The notes under the pieces were generated by a model, which was given only the letters and a program-made list of their open reading frames with translations, had not been told where the DNA came from and searched no databases. DNA of 13,127 bases from Bacteroidota bacterium (GTDB taxonomy: Bacteria; Bacteroidota; Bacteroidia; Bacteroidales; UBA4417): contig JAIFMH010000125.1 of NCBI GenBank assembly GCA_020048595.1, positions 1 to 13,127 on the forward strand, in the 5' to 3' direction. Position numbers and translations under genes: made by a program. Shown piece by piece: positions 1 to 7,203 of the stretch. Within the stretch, counting starts at the first letter, position 1. Each line of letters starts with the position of its first letter.

Positions 1-2
1 TT

Positions 3-302
3 GGATTTGACTTAAACTTTTGTCAAAAAGAATTCAAGAAAAAGACAACGATGCATTTTTTGCAATTTTTTAAATTCTACACTATTGTCGAGGGTGCATC
101 AGCAGAAGAATTCTCAGATGATTTCTGTGCTTTAATAAACATGCGGACTGATAAAGAACTTTCAGCCTACGTAAAGTCTCTTAAGGAAACTGAGAAAAAA
201 GATTTTTACACTTTACTTACCGAAGTAGCTTTTTGTAATCCTTATGAGCATTACAATTTATATTATCCATTAGCGCTGGAATTAATCGAACCAACAAAAT
301 AA
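3..302 (+). CDS. Hypothetical protein, probably cut by the left window edge
   Basis: I do not recognise this protein. The frame is open from the first complete codon to a TAA at 300-302, so the gene may begin upstream of the window. The first internal ATG is at 51 and would give 83 residues. There is no clear ribosome binding site or promoter box before that ATG, and the stretch before it reads like normal protein (GFDLNFCQKEF), which favours a longer gene. The visible part is soluble-looking, rich in Glu, Lys, Phe and Tyr, with no signal peptide, membrane segment or metal-binding cluster; the two cysteines in the ATG-51 version are isolated. A lone 83-residue protein starting at 51 remains possible. 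The downstream kinase is on the same strand but 198 bp away, so there is no sign of an operon. Confidence 0.5.
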   Translation, partial: GFDLNFCQKEFKKKTTMHFLQFFKFYTIVEGASAEEFSDDFCALINMRTDKELSAYVKSLKETEKKDFYTLLTEVAFCNPYEHYNLYYPLALELIEPTK

Positions 303-379
303 AGGCTGCGCAATAACGGCTATAAATATTGAGGGTAGAGTTCATAATTGAGAGTTTTGTAACCAGCTTTATCTTAACT

Positions 380-409
380 GGTTTTAAGGGAATCATTTCC
401 CCAAAAACC
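380..409 (+). other. Two-part hairpin upstream of the kinase gene
   Basis: GGTTTT at 380-385 pairs with AAAACC at 404-409. Inside it GGGAA at 388-392 pairs with TTCCC at 397-401 around a TCAT loop. The two stems are separated by a 2x2 internal loop. No T-run follows, so it is not a classical terminator in the + direction. A competing 6 bp pairing, AACCAG 361-366 with CTGGTT 378-383, overlaps it. It may be a terminator remnant of the upstream gene or a leader element of the kinase gene. Confidence 0.35.
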
Positions 410-500
410 TGGTCAGGTCGTGTTTGTTCATAATAAATTACCAGGCAACTTAGTGAACCAGTCTCATTTGTGAGGCGATTAAACCGCCATACCCCATAAC

Positions 501-2816
501 TTGTTTCGATTTTATGGGAGCATCAATCTTTTAATCCATTGCTCACTGCAAAATCTAGCTGCAGTTTTATTACTTTTACAAAACAAAATAAGCCCGAAAG
601 TGATATACAATAAAATAACTCTGGCCTTTCCCGAAAAGGAGGAAAAGCTTTTCCTCGAAAAATACTTTTTTGATTCTCTCATTCAGTTTAGAATTGCGTT
701 TGTATTAGTTACTATACTATATGGCATATTTGGATACCTCGATTCAATAATGTTGCCGGAGTATGCAAATCTTTTCCATAAAATCCGCTATTTATTTGTT
801 GTCCCAATACTATCAGCAGTATTTCTCCTTTCCTTCACCAAAGTGTTCCGTAAAATATGGCAATTGTTATTGTTCATAAGTTTAATAATTGGTGGAACCG
901 GTATTAGTATTATGATTATGCTGGTGCCTGAAAATTATGCCTATTTTGCCGGGATGATGTTGATCTTTTCAGCAGGTTATTTTTTCATTAAACTTCGTTT
1001 TTTTTTAGCGTCAATAGGTGGTTGGATTATTCTGCTGGTTTATAATTTAGGAGAAATATTTTATGTGCATTCCCCTAATATTACTCTTATCAGCACTAAT
1101 TTCTTTTTCATAAGTTCTAATATTATCGGAATGTTTGCAGCATATAACATAGAGTATTATGCGCGTCGCAATTTCTTTCTGAACCATGAACTTGACAACA
1201 AAAAGTTACTTGTTGAAAACAGTAACAAAAACCTGGAAAAAACTGTAGAAGAACGTACCAATGAACTACTTTTAGCCAAGGAAGCGGCTGAAACAAACAA
1301 TGCTAACGTTACTGCAATAATTGAAGGTACGCAAAATAATATCTGGGCTTTTAACAGAAATTTCGAAATATTATATATCAATCATATATTTCAAACAGAA
1401 TTTCATCAAACATTTGGTGTTTGGTTAGCTCCAGGCGTTAACCTTATTGAATCCCTTCCCGAAGCACTGCGTCCCTTATGGAGACCTCGATATGAGAAGG
1501 TGCTGAACAATGAACAATTCACTATTGAAGATGCGGTTGAATCAAAAAATGGAATGATTTACATTCTGGTATCTTTTAATCCCATTATTAAAAAAGGTGT
1601 GGTTGTTGGTGGTTCGTGCTTTGGCAGCAATATCACTGACCGGAAACTTGCAGAAATTGAATTGCAAAGAGCCAAAGAACGTGCCGAGGAAAGCGATAGG
1701 CTCAAATCAGCCTTCCTGGCCAATATGAGCCACGAAATCCGAACTCCGATGAATGGCATTTTAGGCTTTTCCGAGTTGCTTAAAAACCCTGAACTAACAG
1801 GTGACCAGCAACAAGAGTACATTAGTATTATTGAAAAAAGTGGCACCCGAATGCTCAATATCATTAACGATATAATCGACATTTCTAAAATAGAGGCTGG
1901 TTTGATGAAACTTTACATTGGGGAATCAGATATAAACGATCAGATCGGATACATTTATTCTTTCTTTAAACCCGAAGTGGAAGCTAAAGGGATAAAGTTC
2001 TCACTCAGAAATTCCTTACCGGCAAAAGAATCCACCATCAATACCGATAGTGAGAAGACTTATGCAATTTTAACTAATCTGGTTAAAAATGCCATTAAAT
2101 TCACAGAGGAAGGAACAATAGAATTAGGGTGTTCCAGGAAAGATGGTTTCCTTGAATTTTATGTGAAAGACACAGGAATTGGAATTCCCAAAAACCGGCA
2201 AAAAGCCATTTTTGAACGTTTTATTCAGGCCGATATAGGCGACTTGCAGGCACGACAAGGCGCAGGATTGGGTTTGTCAATCTCGAAAGCCTATTCTGAA
2301 ATGCTTGGTGGAAAAATATGGGTTGAAAGCGAAGAAGGAATTGGCTCCACATTTTATTGTACTTTTCCATACAATGCCAGGCATGAAAGTATCGTAATTG
2401 AAAAAGATTTGCATAATAATAAAAGAGAAAATACCTCTGTTAATGAAGTTTCGGGTCTAAAAATATTGATTGCCGTAGATGATGAAACGTCAGAAAAATT
2501 ACTGAGCATAGTAGCCAAAACGGTTGGAAAAGTAATATTAAAAGCAAGAACAGGGGATGAAGCTGTTGAGACTTACCGTAACAACTCTGACATCGACTTA
2601 ATACTCATGGATATTCAAATGGCAGGATTAAACGGATACGATGCTACACGACAAATCCGCCAATTTAACAAAGATGTTATCATAATAGCACAAACCGCTT
2701 ATGGATTATCTGGCGACAGAGAAAGAGCTATAGAAGCAGGCTGCAATGATTATATTGCAAAACCCATTATGAATGACGAATTTCAAAAATTAATACAAAA
2801 GTATTTCAAGAAATAA
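501..2816 (+). CDS. Membrane-bound PAS hybrid histidine kinase with C-terminal receiver
   Basis: Sensor kinase of a phosphorelay, anchored in the inner membrane. Residues about 65-215 form six hydrophobic segments, followed by a short coiled coil (about 228-265), a PAS-like domain (about 270-380) and HisKA with H411 in SHEIRTPMNG. The ATPase domain shows the N box around N530, the G1 box DTGIGIP (from D557) and the G2 box GAGLGLS (587-593). The receiver (about 653-771) has acidic residues D660/D661, phospho-acceptor D704, T732 and K754, so both halves look active. From memory, the membrane domain resembles one often fused to class III nucleotide cyclases. The TTG at 501 is a weak start; a GTG at 600 (residue 34), with a TACTTTTA box at 571-578, would still keep every domain. 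No cognate regulator lies nearby, so the target is unknown. Confidence 0.93.
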   Translation: MFRFYGSINLLIHCSLQNLAAVLLLLQNKISPKVIYNKITLAFPEKEEKLFLEKYFFDSLIQFRIAFVLVTILYGIFGYLDSIMLPEYANLFHKIRYLFVVPILSAVFLLSFTKVFRKIWQLLLFISLIIGGTGISIMIMLVPENYAYFAGMMLIFSAGYFFIKLRFFLASIGGWIILLVYNLGEIFYVHSPNITLISTNFFFISSNIIGMFAAYNIEYYARRNFFLNHELDNKKLLVENSNKNLEKTVEERTNELLLAKEAAETNNANVTAIIEGTQNNIWAFNRNFEILYINHIFQTEFHQTFGVWLAPGVNLIESLPEALRPLWRPRYEKVLNNEQFTIEDAVESKNGMIYILVSFNPIIKKGVVVGGSCFGSNITDRKLAEIELQRAKERAEESDRLKSAFLANMSHEIRTPMNGILGFSELLKNPELTGDQQQEYISIIEKSGTRMLNIINDIIDISKIEAGLMKLYIGESDINDQIGYIYSFFKPEVEAKGIKFSLRNSLPAKESTINTDSEKTYAILTNLVKNAIKFTEEGTIELGCSRKDGFLEFYVKDTGIGIPKNRQKAIFERFIQADIGDLQARQGAGLGLSISKAYSEMLGGKIWVESEEGIGSTFYCTFPYNARHESIVIEKDLHNNKRENTSVNEVSGLKILIAVDDETSEKLLSIVAKTVGKVILKARTGDEAVETYRNNSDIDLILMDIQMAGLNGYDATRQIRQFNKDVIIIAQTAYGLSGDRERAIEAGCNDYIAKPIMNDEFQKLIQKYFKK

Positions 2817-3206
2817 TTCAGCTTAAACATAAGCAATAAAAGACAAAGAAGTGCAGGTAAAACTAAAATGGCAGTTGAAACACAAAATTCAGATTAAGCA
2901 TTTCATACCATATATTTTACAGTTTTACAATCCGACAGTCATTAATTGGGAACAAAAAGCGCTATTATTTGTTAATCCGTCAGTTTGAATGCGTAGCAGT
3001 TAAATTGCGAATTAAAGACTTCGAATATAAAGTTGCATTAATGCAGAATAATGAAACACAGCTCCGTTTAACAATGAATCACCTTCACTAAAAATGGGTG
3101 AGAATTTCCAGATTAAAAGAAATATATTATTTTTATGCTCTTAAATAAACATTAACCAAAGTAGATAAAATCAGACACTTAAAATCAACTTTAATCCAAA
3201 AATCAT
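2817..3206. other. 390 bp gap with no recognised feature
   Basis: AT-rich DNA with no credible reading frame, tRNA or strong terminator. A small hairpin follows the kinase stop (GCTTA 2821-2825 with TAAGC 2830-2834) but lacks a T-run. A partial -7 box, TATTTTTA at 3128-3135 (7 of 8 to TAnnTTTG), could serve the gene starting at 3207. I cannot support anything more specific. Confidence 0.5.
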
Positions 3207-3893
3207 ATGAGAAAACTAAACCTAACAATTGCATTTTTTATTTTAATAATAGCTTCAGGCTTAAGCCAAACAAAAACTTATTTCTCCTCCGGCCTCGAAA
3301 TGATTTTTTCATTTGCCAATATTGATGACCAGGGAAGCAATCCAAATTCAACTTTACGCTGGGCACCGGTTCTCAATATACAAAGCATGGTGAATGCTGA
3401 TCTCAATCAGCATTTTGGATTGTTTTCGGGATTGGCTGTACGAAACGTTGGTTATATTTATGATCATTATACAACCAATTTACCCGAAGGCGTATCATCT
3501 TATAAAAAGAAATTCCGTTCTTACAACCTTGCTGTTCCTGTTGGAATAAAAATAGGTAACCTTGATAAAATGTTTTTGTACGGCGGATATGAAGTTGAAC
3601 TTCCTTTCCTATACAAAGAGAAAACTTTTGAAAATGGCGATAAAATCGATAAAATCACCGGATGGTTCAGTGACAGGCAACAATTATTTCAACACGGATT
3701 CCTTGTGGGAGTTCAATTTCCATATGGACTTAATTTAAAATTCAAGTATTACGTCAGTGAATTTCATAACCAGGAATATGTTTCCGGTAACACAAAACCA
3801 TACGCAGGTCTTAACTCTCATGTATTTTACTTTTCATTGAGTGCATATCTTTTCAAAAACTTTGATATTCACAATGATATTTACAACAAATAA
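3207..3893 (+). CDS. Outer-membrane beta-barrel protein (porin-family-like)
   Basis: 228 residues. The N-terminus is a Sec signal peptide: charged MRKLN, a hydrophobic run (residues 6-17) and a likely cut after GLSQ at about residue 21. The mature part is about 207 residues of alternating polar and hydrophobic stretches rich in Tyr, Phe and Gly, such as FGLFSGLAVRNVGYIYDH and LKFKYYVSEF, as in small 8- to 10-strand barrels. No OmpA-type peptidoglycan-binding domain is present. The last residues (DIHNDIYNK) do not end in the usual aromatic residue, which is slightly atypical for a barrel. The ATG at 3207 sits directly before the signal peptide, so the start is firm. The next gene is another barrel only 47 bp away, suggesting a shared envelope role. 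The ligand or function cannot be read from the sequence. Confidence 0.75.
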   Translation: MRKLNLTIAFFILIIASGLSQTKTYFSSGLEMIFSFANIDDQGSNPNSTLRWAPVLNIQSMVNADLNQHFGLFSGLAVRNVGYIYDHYTTNLPEGVSSYKKKFRSYNLAVPVGIKIGNLDKMFLYGGYEVELPFLYKEKTFENGDKIDKITGWFSDRQQLFQHGFLVGVQFPYGLNLKFKYYVSEFHNQEYVSGNTKPYAGLNSHVFYFSLSAYLFKNFDIHNDIYNK

Positions 3894-3940
3894 AAATTAA
3901 ACAGTATATCATCAGTTATTAATTTTATAAAACAATTAAC

Positions 3941-4600
3941 ATGAAAAAGGAAATGATACATTTAAAGAAATTCATCCTTGGAATAATCTTCTTTGCCGGC
4001 ATTACCAGCATGGCAATAGCTCAGAACGTAAGATTAAATGGCTATGCCGCTTATGTTTTCGACGATAATGTTGATTCATACTACGACCCGAACAACTACT
4101 ACGATGGACAAATCAACGGTGGATTTCAATGGGGTGCCGGGCTTGAATATATGGTCAGTCCATCCAAAGGAATTGAAATCAAATACCTGCGCCGTGATTG
4201 TACTGCCCCTATGGAGTATTATAAAAACGGAATTCAGTACAAAACATTTGACGTTGCCATTAACCATATTTTACTGGGTGGAAGTAATTATTTTCAAACA
4301 GGTGGAAAAGTGGAACCCTATGCCGGTGCAGCATTAGGAATGTCCATTATCACTCTGAAAAATGTTGAATCAGGTGATAATCAGTCCACAAAATTTGCAT
4401 GGGGTGTAAAGCTGGGAACAAATATCTGGGCGACTGACAAAGTTGGTATAAAACTACAGGCCGATTTAATTTCCGTAGTTCAATCTGCCGGAGGTAGTTT
4501 CTATTTTGGAACCGGTGGCTCAGGAGCTGGTATTGGTATGTATTCAACCATGTACCAGTGGGTGCTTGGAGGTGGATTAACATTTAAACTTGGACAATAA
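3941..4600 (+). CDS. Outer-membrane beta-barrel protein
   Basis: 219 residues. The signal peptide comprises basic MKKEMIHLKK, a hydrophobic core at about 11-22 and a likely cut after MAIAQ (residue 28). A second in-frame ATG at residue 5 would also give a working signal. The mature part shows repeated amphipathic strands with Gly and aromatic residues (GFQWGAGLEYMVS, KFAWGVKLGTN) and ends with WVLGGGLTFKLGQ, which looks like a final barrel strand. There is a Gly/Ser-rich turn near residues 186-199. The conserved pattern of glycine-aromatic strand pairs fits an OmpW- or OmpX-size barrel, but I cannot assign a named family. It follows the other barrel gene by 47 bp and precedes a lipoprotein gene, forming an envelope cluster. 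No strong -7 box is visible upstream, so co-transcription from upstream is possible. Confidence 0.75.
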   Translation: MKKEMIHLKKFILGIIFFAGITSMAIAQNVRLNGYAAYVFDDNVDSYYDPNNYYDGQINGGFQWGAGLEYMVSPSKGIEIKYLRRDCTAPMEYYKNGIQYKTFDVAINHILLGGSNYFQTGGKVEPYAGAALGMSIITLKNVESGDNQSTKFAWGVKLGTNIWATDKVGIKLQADLISVVQSAGGSFYFGTGGSGAGIGMYSTMYQWVLGGGLTFKLGQ

Positions 4601-4625
4601 TTAATTCGCACTTTTTTAAAACACT

Positions 4626-4633
4626 TATTTTTG
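4626..4633 (+). promoter_or_regulatory. Bacteroidota -7 box for the lipoprotein gene
   Basis: TATTTTTG matches TAnnTTTG exactly. No TTTG lies at the usual 19-21 nt upstream. The box overlaps the TTG (4631) and ATG (4634) that would lengthen the downstream frame, so it argues for the ATG at 4667 as the start. Confidence 0.45.
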
Positions 4634-4666
4634 ATGTTTTTAAAACAAAAATTAAATCTTAAAGCC

Positions 4667-5263
4667 ATGAAAATCAAAACAATATTACCATTTAGTTTTC
4701 TAGCACTGATGTTTGCCTGCGGTCCTTCAACCAAACTTGAAAAAAGCTGGGCTGATCCTTCATTTAATGCTTCAACAACACAGCCATTTACCAAGGTTTT
4801 GATTGTAGCTCCTCTTAAAGATGCATCCTCGCAACGCATTGCAGAAGATAAACTTGCAAAACAACTTAAAGAAGGTGTTGGAATTCAATCTTATACATAC
4901 TTATCTCCAGCTGATACCAATAAAAAAATGGTGGACGAAAAGCTGATAAAAGATGGTTTTGATGGAGTTTTAGTTATGCGCCTGACTGATGTTGAAAAAT
5001 CGACTTCGTACGTGCAAGGCTCATCTTACGGAGGATATTACGGATACCGCGGATATTATGGCTATGGCAGCTACTCCCCCGGTTATTATACCGAAGATAA
5101 AACCTTCCTGGTTGAAACAAATTTCTATTCCATCAGGAAAAATAAGTTACTATGGTCCGGAACAACTTCGTCGCTAAATCCCACAAGCCTCGAAAAAACA
5201 ATGGATCAGATTATCTATACCATTAAATATGAACTGCAAAAAAAGGGATTTCTCAAAAAGTAA
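4667..5263 (+). CDS. Putative lipoprotein with Gly/Tyr-rich segment
   Basis: 198 residues from the ATG at 4667. The N-terminus MKIKTILPFSFLALMFACG is a lipoprotein signal with the acylated cysteine at residue 18, followed by Gly-Pro. Bacteroidota lipoboxes are loose, so FAC is acceptable. Residues about 40-110 alternate strand and helix (KVLIVAPLKD, FDGVLVMRLTDV) as in small alpha/beta periplasmic domains, and 146-198 add further strands and a helix. Between them lies a run with nine Tyr and eight Gly (residues 117-141) with GYYGYRGYYGYG at its centre, probably a flexible loop. The frame can be extended to 4631, but that would bury the lipobox and overlap a promoter box. It follows the two barrel genes and ends 23 bp before a strong terminator. 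I do not recognise a named family with certainty. Confidence 0.75.
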   Translation: MKIKTILPFSFLALMFACGPSTKLEKSWADPSFNASTTQPFTKVLIVAPLKDASSQRIAEDKLAKQLKEGVGIQSYTYLSPADTNKKMVDEKLIKDGFDGVLVMRLTDVEKSTSYVQGSSYGGYYGYRGYYGYGSYSPGYYTEDKTFLVETNFYSIRKNKLLWSGTTSSLNPTSLEKTMDQIIYTIKYELQKKGFLKK

Positions 5264-5286
5264 TACTTTTTCTTAAATGCTTTGAT

Positions 5287-5324
5287 CCTCCGGAAAGAAT
5301 GATTATTTCCGGAGGTTTTTTTTT
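5287..5324 (+). terminator. Rho-independent terminator after the lipoprotein gene
   Basis: A perfect 10 bp stem, CCTCCGGAAA (5287-5296) with TTTCCGGAGG (5306-5315), has a 9 nt loop and is followed by nine T residues (5316-5324). It closes the envelope-gene block on the + strand. Confidence 0.93.
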
Positions 5325-5375
5325 ATTCAGAACTTATCAAAAAGCTGAATTATATATTTAGTTAATCGAAATACC

Positions 5376-5404
5376 AAAAGGAATCAGGCTAATGGATTCC
5401 TTTT
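5376..5404 (+). promoter_or_regulatory. Perfect 10 bp palindrome overlapping the cysteate synthase promoter region
   Basis: AAAAGGAATC (5376-5385) is exactly complementary to GATTCCTTTT (5395-5404), with a 9 nt spacer. It ends 3 bp before a TATCTTTG -7 box at 5408-5415 and covers the -33 region. A regulator operator is one reading. A second weak terminator (T-rich TTTTATTTAT follows) is the other, less needed because a strong terminator lies 52 bp upstream. Confidence 0.5.
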
Positions 5405-5407
5405 ATT

Positions 5408-5415
5408 TATCTTTG
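5408..5415 (+). promoter_or_regulatory. Bacteroidota -7 box for the cysteate synthase unit
   Basis: TATCTTTG matches TAnnTTTG. Transcription would start near 5420, giving a leader of about 25 nt before the ATG at 5447. No TTTG is visible in the -33 region, which is occupied by the palindrome, so activity may depend on a regulator. Confidence 0.6.
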
Positions 5416-5446
5416 CATTTTAAAAACAGGCATCATATAATTATTT

Positions 5447-6736
5447 ATGGATTTCGAAGCAACAGAATACTCATTACAATCTTTGGTAACAGGTAAACTT
5501 TTTAAAGATACAGGGTGGCTTCTCGACGCACCTGATCAGGAAAAACCAGGATTAATAAGAGCGATTTACAAACACAAACAGATTAATCCTAAGGACAACT
5601 CTTACGGTATTTATCGCTTTGCCGACTGGTTGCCTGTAAGCCGCATGTTACAAGGATCTTCAGCTCCACTTACCTATAAAAGTACCGGCCTGGCATCACA
5701 CCTCGGACTTAAAAACCTGTACATCACGTTCAGTGGCTATTGGCCCGAAAAAGGTGTGGAAATGAGTACTTGCTCTTTCAAAGAAACTGAAGCATATTCC
5801 GTTTGCGGCCGCCTTGATCCTGATCAGAAGAAAGTTCTTGTTGTAGCTTCAGCCGGAAACACTGCACGCGCTTTTGCCAAGGTGTGTTCCGAAAATAATA
5901 TCCCTTTGCTTTTATGCGTTCCCGAAGATAATCTTGATGCATTATGGTTTGAGAAACCGCTCAACGATTGTGTTAAACTGATTGCCAGCCGCACTGGGAG
6001 TGATTATTTTGATGCCATTCATTTATCTAACCTTGCTTGCCAATGCGAGGGATTTGTAGCCGAAGGCGGTGCCAAAAATGTTGCCCGCCGCGACGGAATG
6101 GGCACTACTATGCTTTCAGCTACGACTCATATCGGTGAAATCCCAGATTACTATTTTCAGGCTATTGGAAGCGGCACCGGGGCAATTGCAGCATGGGAAG
6201 CCAATCTGCGCCTGATAGCTGACGGACGTTTCGGAAGTAAAATAATGAAACTGATAGTGTCGCAAAACCACCCGTTTGTACCTATTATGAATGCATGGAA
6301 TGCCAATTCGCGTGATATGCTTCCATTCGATGATGAAACTGCGCGTAAAGAAGTTGAAATTATTGATGCCAAGGTACTTTCGAACCGCAAGCCGCCCTAC
6401 CCTCCTATTGGTGGCCTTTTTGATGCACTAACTGAAACAAAAGGAGAAGTATTGTCAGCTACCAACGAAGAAGCACGCATGGCAGCTGAACTCTTCCTGG
6501 AACTCGAAGGCAATGATATTCATCCTGCAGCATCAGTTGCAGTAGCCACGATGATTCAAGCTGTGAACGATGGTAAAATAGAGCCTGAAGCAATCGTAAT
6601 GCTAAATATTACCGGAGGTGGCGATGAGAAATTTAAAAGTGGAAAAAGCCTATACTACCTTAAGCCATCTGAGGTTTTAGAAATAAATCCCTCGATAGAG
6701 GAAGTTCAGGTTTCATTGAATAAAATATTTAGCTAA
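5447..6736 (+). CDS. Cysteate synthase-like PLP enzyme (threonine synthase fold)
   Basis: 429 residues, fold type II PLP enzyme. Visible motifs: the putative Schiff-base lysine K112 in CSFKETEAYS (threonine synthases have GSFKDRG here), the PLP-ring-binding loop ASAGNTA (134-140), a phosphate-binding GSGTGAIAA and a C-terminal NITGGG. In the known family, cysteate synthase makes L-cysteate from O-phosphoserine and sulfite. In methanogens cysteate feeds coenzyme M; in Bacteroidota it is the head-group precursor of capnine-type sulfonolipids, the likelier role here. The N-terminus keeps the outline of the family's zinc ribbon (YSLQSLVTGKLFKDTGW, then GLIRAIY), but all four cysteines are missing. 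The assignment rests on recalled resemblance; a divergent threonine synthase is the alternative. The SemiSWEET gene begins on the next base after the stop, so the two are surely co-transcribed. Confidence 0.8.
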   Translation: MDFEATEYSLQSLVTGKLFKDTGWLLDAPDQEKPGLIRAIYKHKQINPKDNSYGIYRFADWLPVSRMLQGSSAPLTYKSTGLASHLGLKNLYITFSGYWPEKGVEMSTCSFKETEAYSVCGRLDPDQKKVLVVASAGNTARAFAKVCSENNIPLLLCVPEDNLDALWFEKPLNDCVKLIASRTGSDYFDAIHLSNLACQCEGFVAEGGAKNVARRDGMGTTMLSATTHIGEIPDYYFQAIGSGTGAIAAWEANLRLIADGRFGSKIMKLIVSQNHPFVPIMNAWNANSRDMLPFDDETARKEVEIIDAKVLSNRKPPYPPIGGLFDALTETKGEVLSATNEEARMAAELFLELEGNDIHPAASVAVATMIQAVNDGKIEPEAIVMLNITGGGDEKFKSGKSLYYLKPSEVLEINPSIEEVQVSLNKIFS

Positions 6737-7006
6737 ATGAACAGCGAAATTATCGGTCTTGTTGCTGGTGCATTTTCGTGTACCACTTTTCTGCCTCAGG
6801 TTATTAAAACATGGAAATCGAAATCCACTAAAGATGTCTCGCTTACCATGTTTCTGATTGCTACACTAGGTACAACCCTCTGGCTTATCTATGGTATTAT
6901 GATCAACAGTATTTCGATTATAGGCACCAATATTGTGGTACTATTCTTTTCATTAACGATGTTATATCTGATTTTCAGAAACCGGGAGAAGAAGGAACAT
7001 ATTTAA
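6737..7006 (+). CDS. SemiSWEET-type sugar transporter (MtN3/PQ-loop family)
   Basis: 89 residues, the size of a single three-helix SemiSWEET unit, which works as a homodimer in the inner membrane. Helices lie at about 4-22, 37-57 and 61-82. The hallmark PQ motif is in TFLPQVIKTWKSKSTKDVS (residues about 18-36), and helix 2 begins with the typical SLTMFL. The short basic tail (RNREKKEHI) should be cytosolic. The ATG follows the TAA of the cysteate synthase gene with no gap, so translation is probably coupled. Family members carry sugars such as glucose or sucrose down their gradient. Whether this one is functionally tied to cysteate or sulfonolipid metabolism is unknown; the pairing may only reflect operon packing. 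Confidence 0.9.
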   Translation: MNSEIIGLVAGAFSCTTFLPQVIKTWKSKSTKDVSLTMFLIATLGTTLWLIYGIMINSISIIGTNIVVLFFSLTMLYLIFRNREKKEHI

Positions 7007-7203
7007 AAACTCTATTCCAGGCTTTTTCATATTTTACTGATACAGATCAATATCAGATGTTGGTGTATTTCAAATAGATATTCAACAATTAATTCATCGC
7101 GAATTCAAACGCATCGTATTCATTTTGAACTATTACAGGGTAAAAGTGTTTTAATACAATGATTTTCAGTTATTTTTTTTATCAGATCAAACATCTTTGT
7201 AAA

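Noticed and set aside
1..500. Phage tail or integration boundary at the left edge
   Set aside because: The small protein at the edge has no recognisable phage motif and no integrase, attachment repeat or tRNA is visible.
2929..2939. AATCCGACAGT, also found at 11664-11674
   Set aside because: An 11-base match between two intergenic sites is expected several times by chance in a window of this size, and nothing else around the sites agrees.
7037..7056. CTGATA/TATCAG hairpin after the SemiSWEET gene
   Set aside because: A six-base stem with an 8 nt loop and no T-run; expected by chance in AT-rich DNA.
7192..7199. CATCTTTG as a promoter of the hydrolase gene
   Set aside because: The first, well-conserved T is missing, no -33 element is visible, and it would make the mRNA almost leaderless; kept only as a remark.
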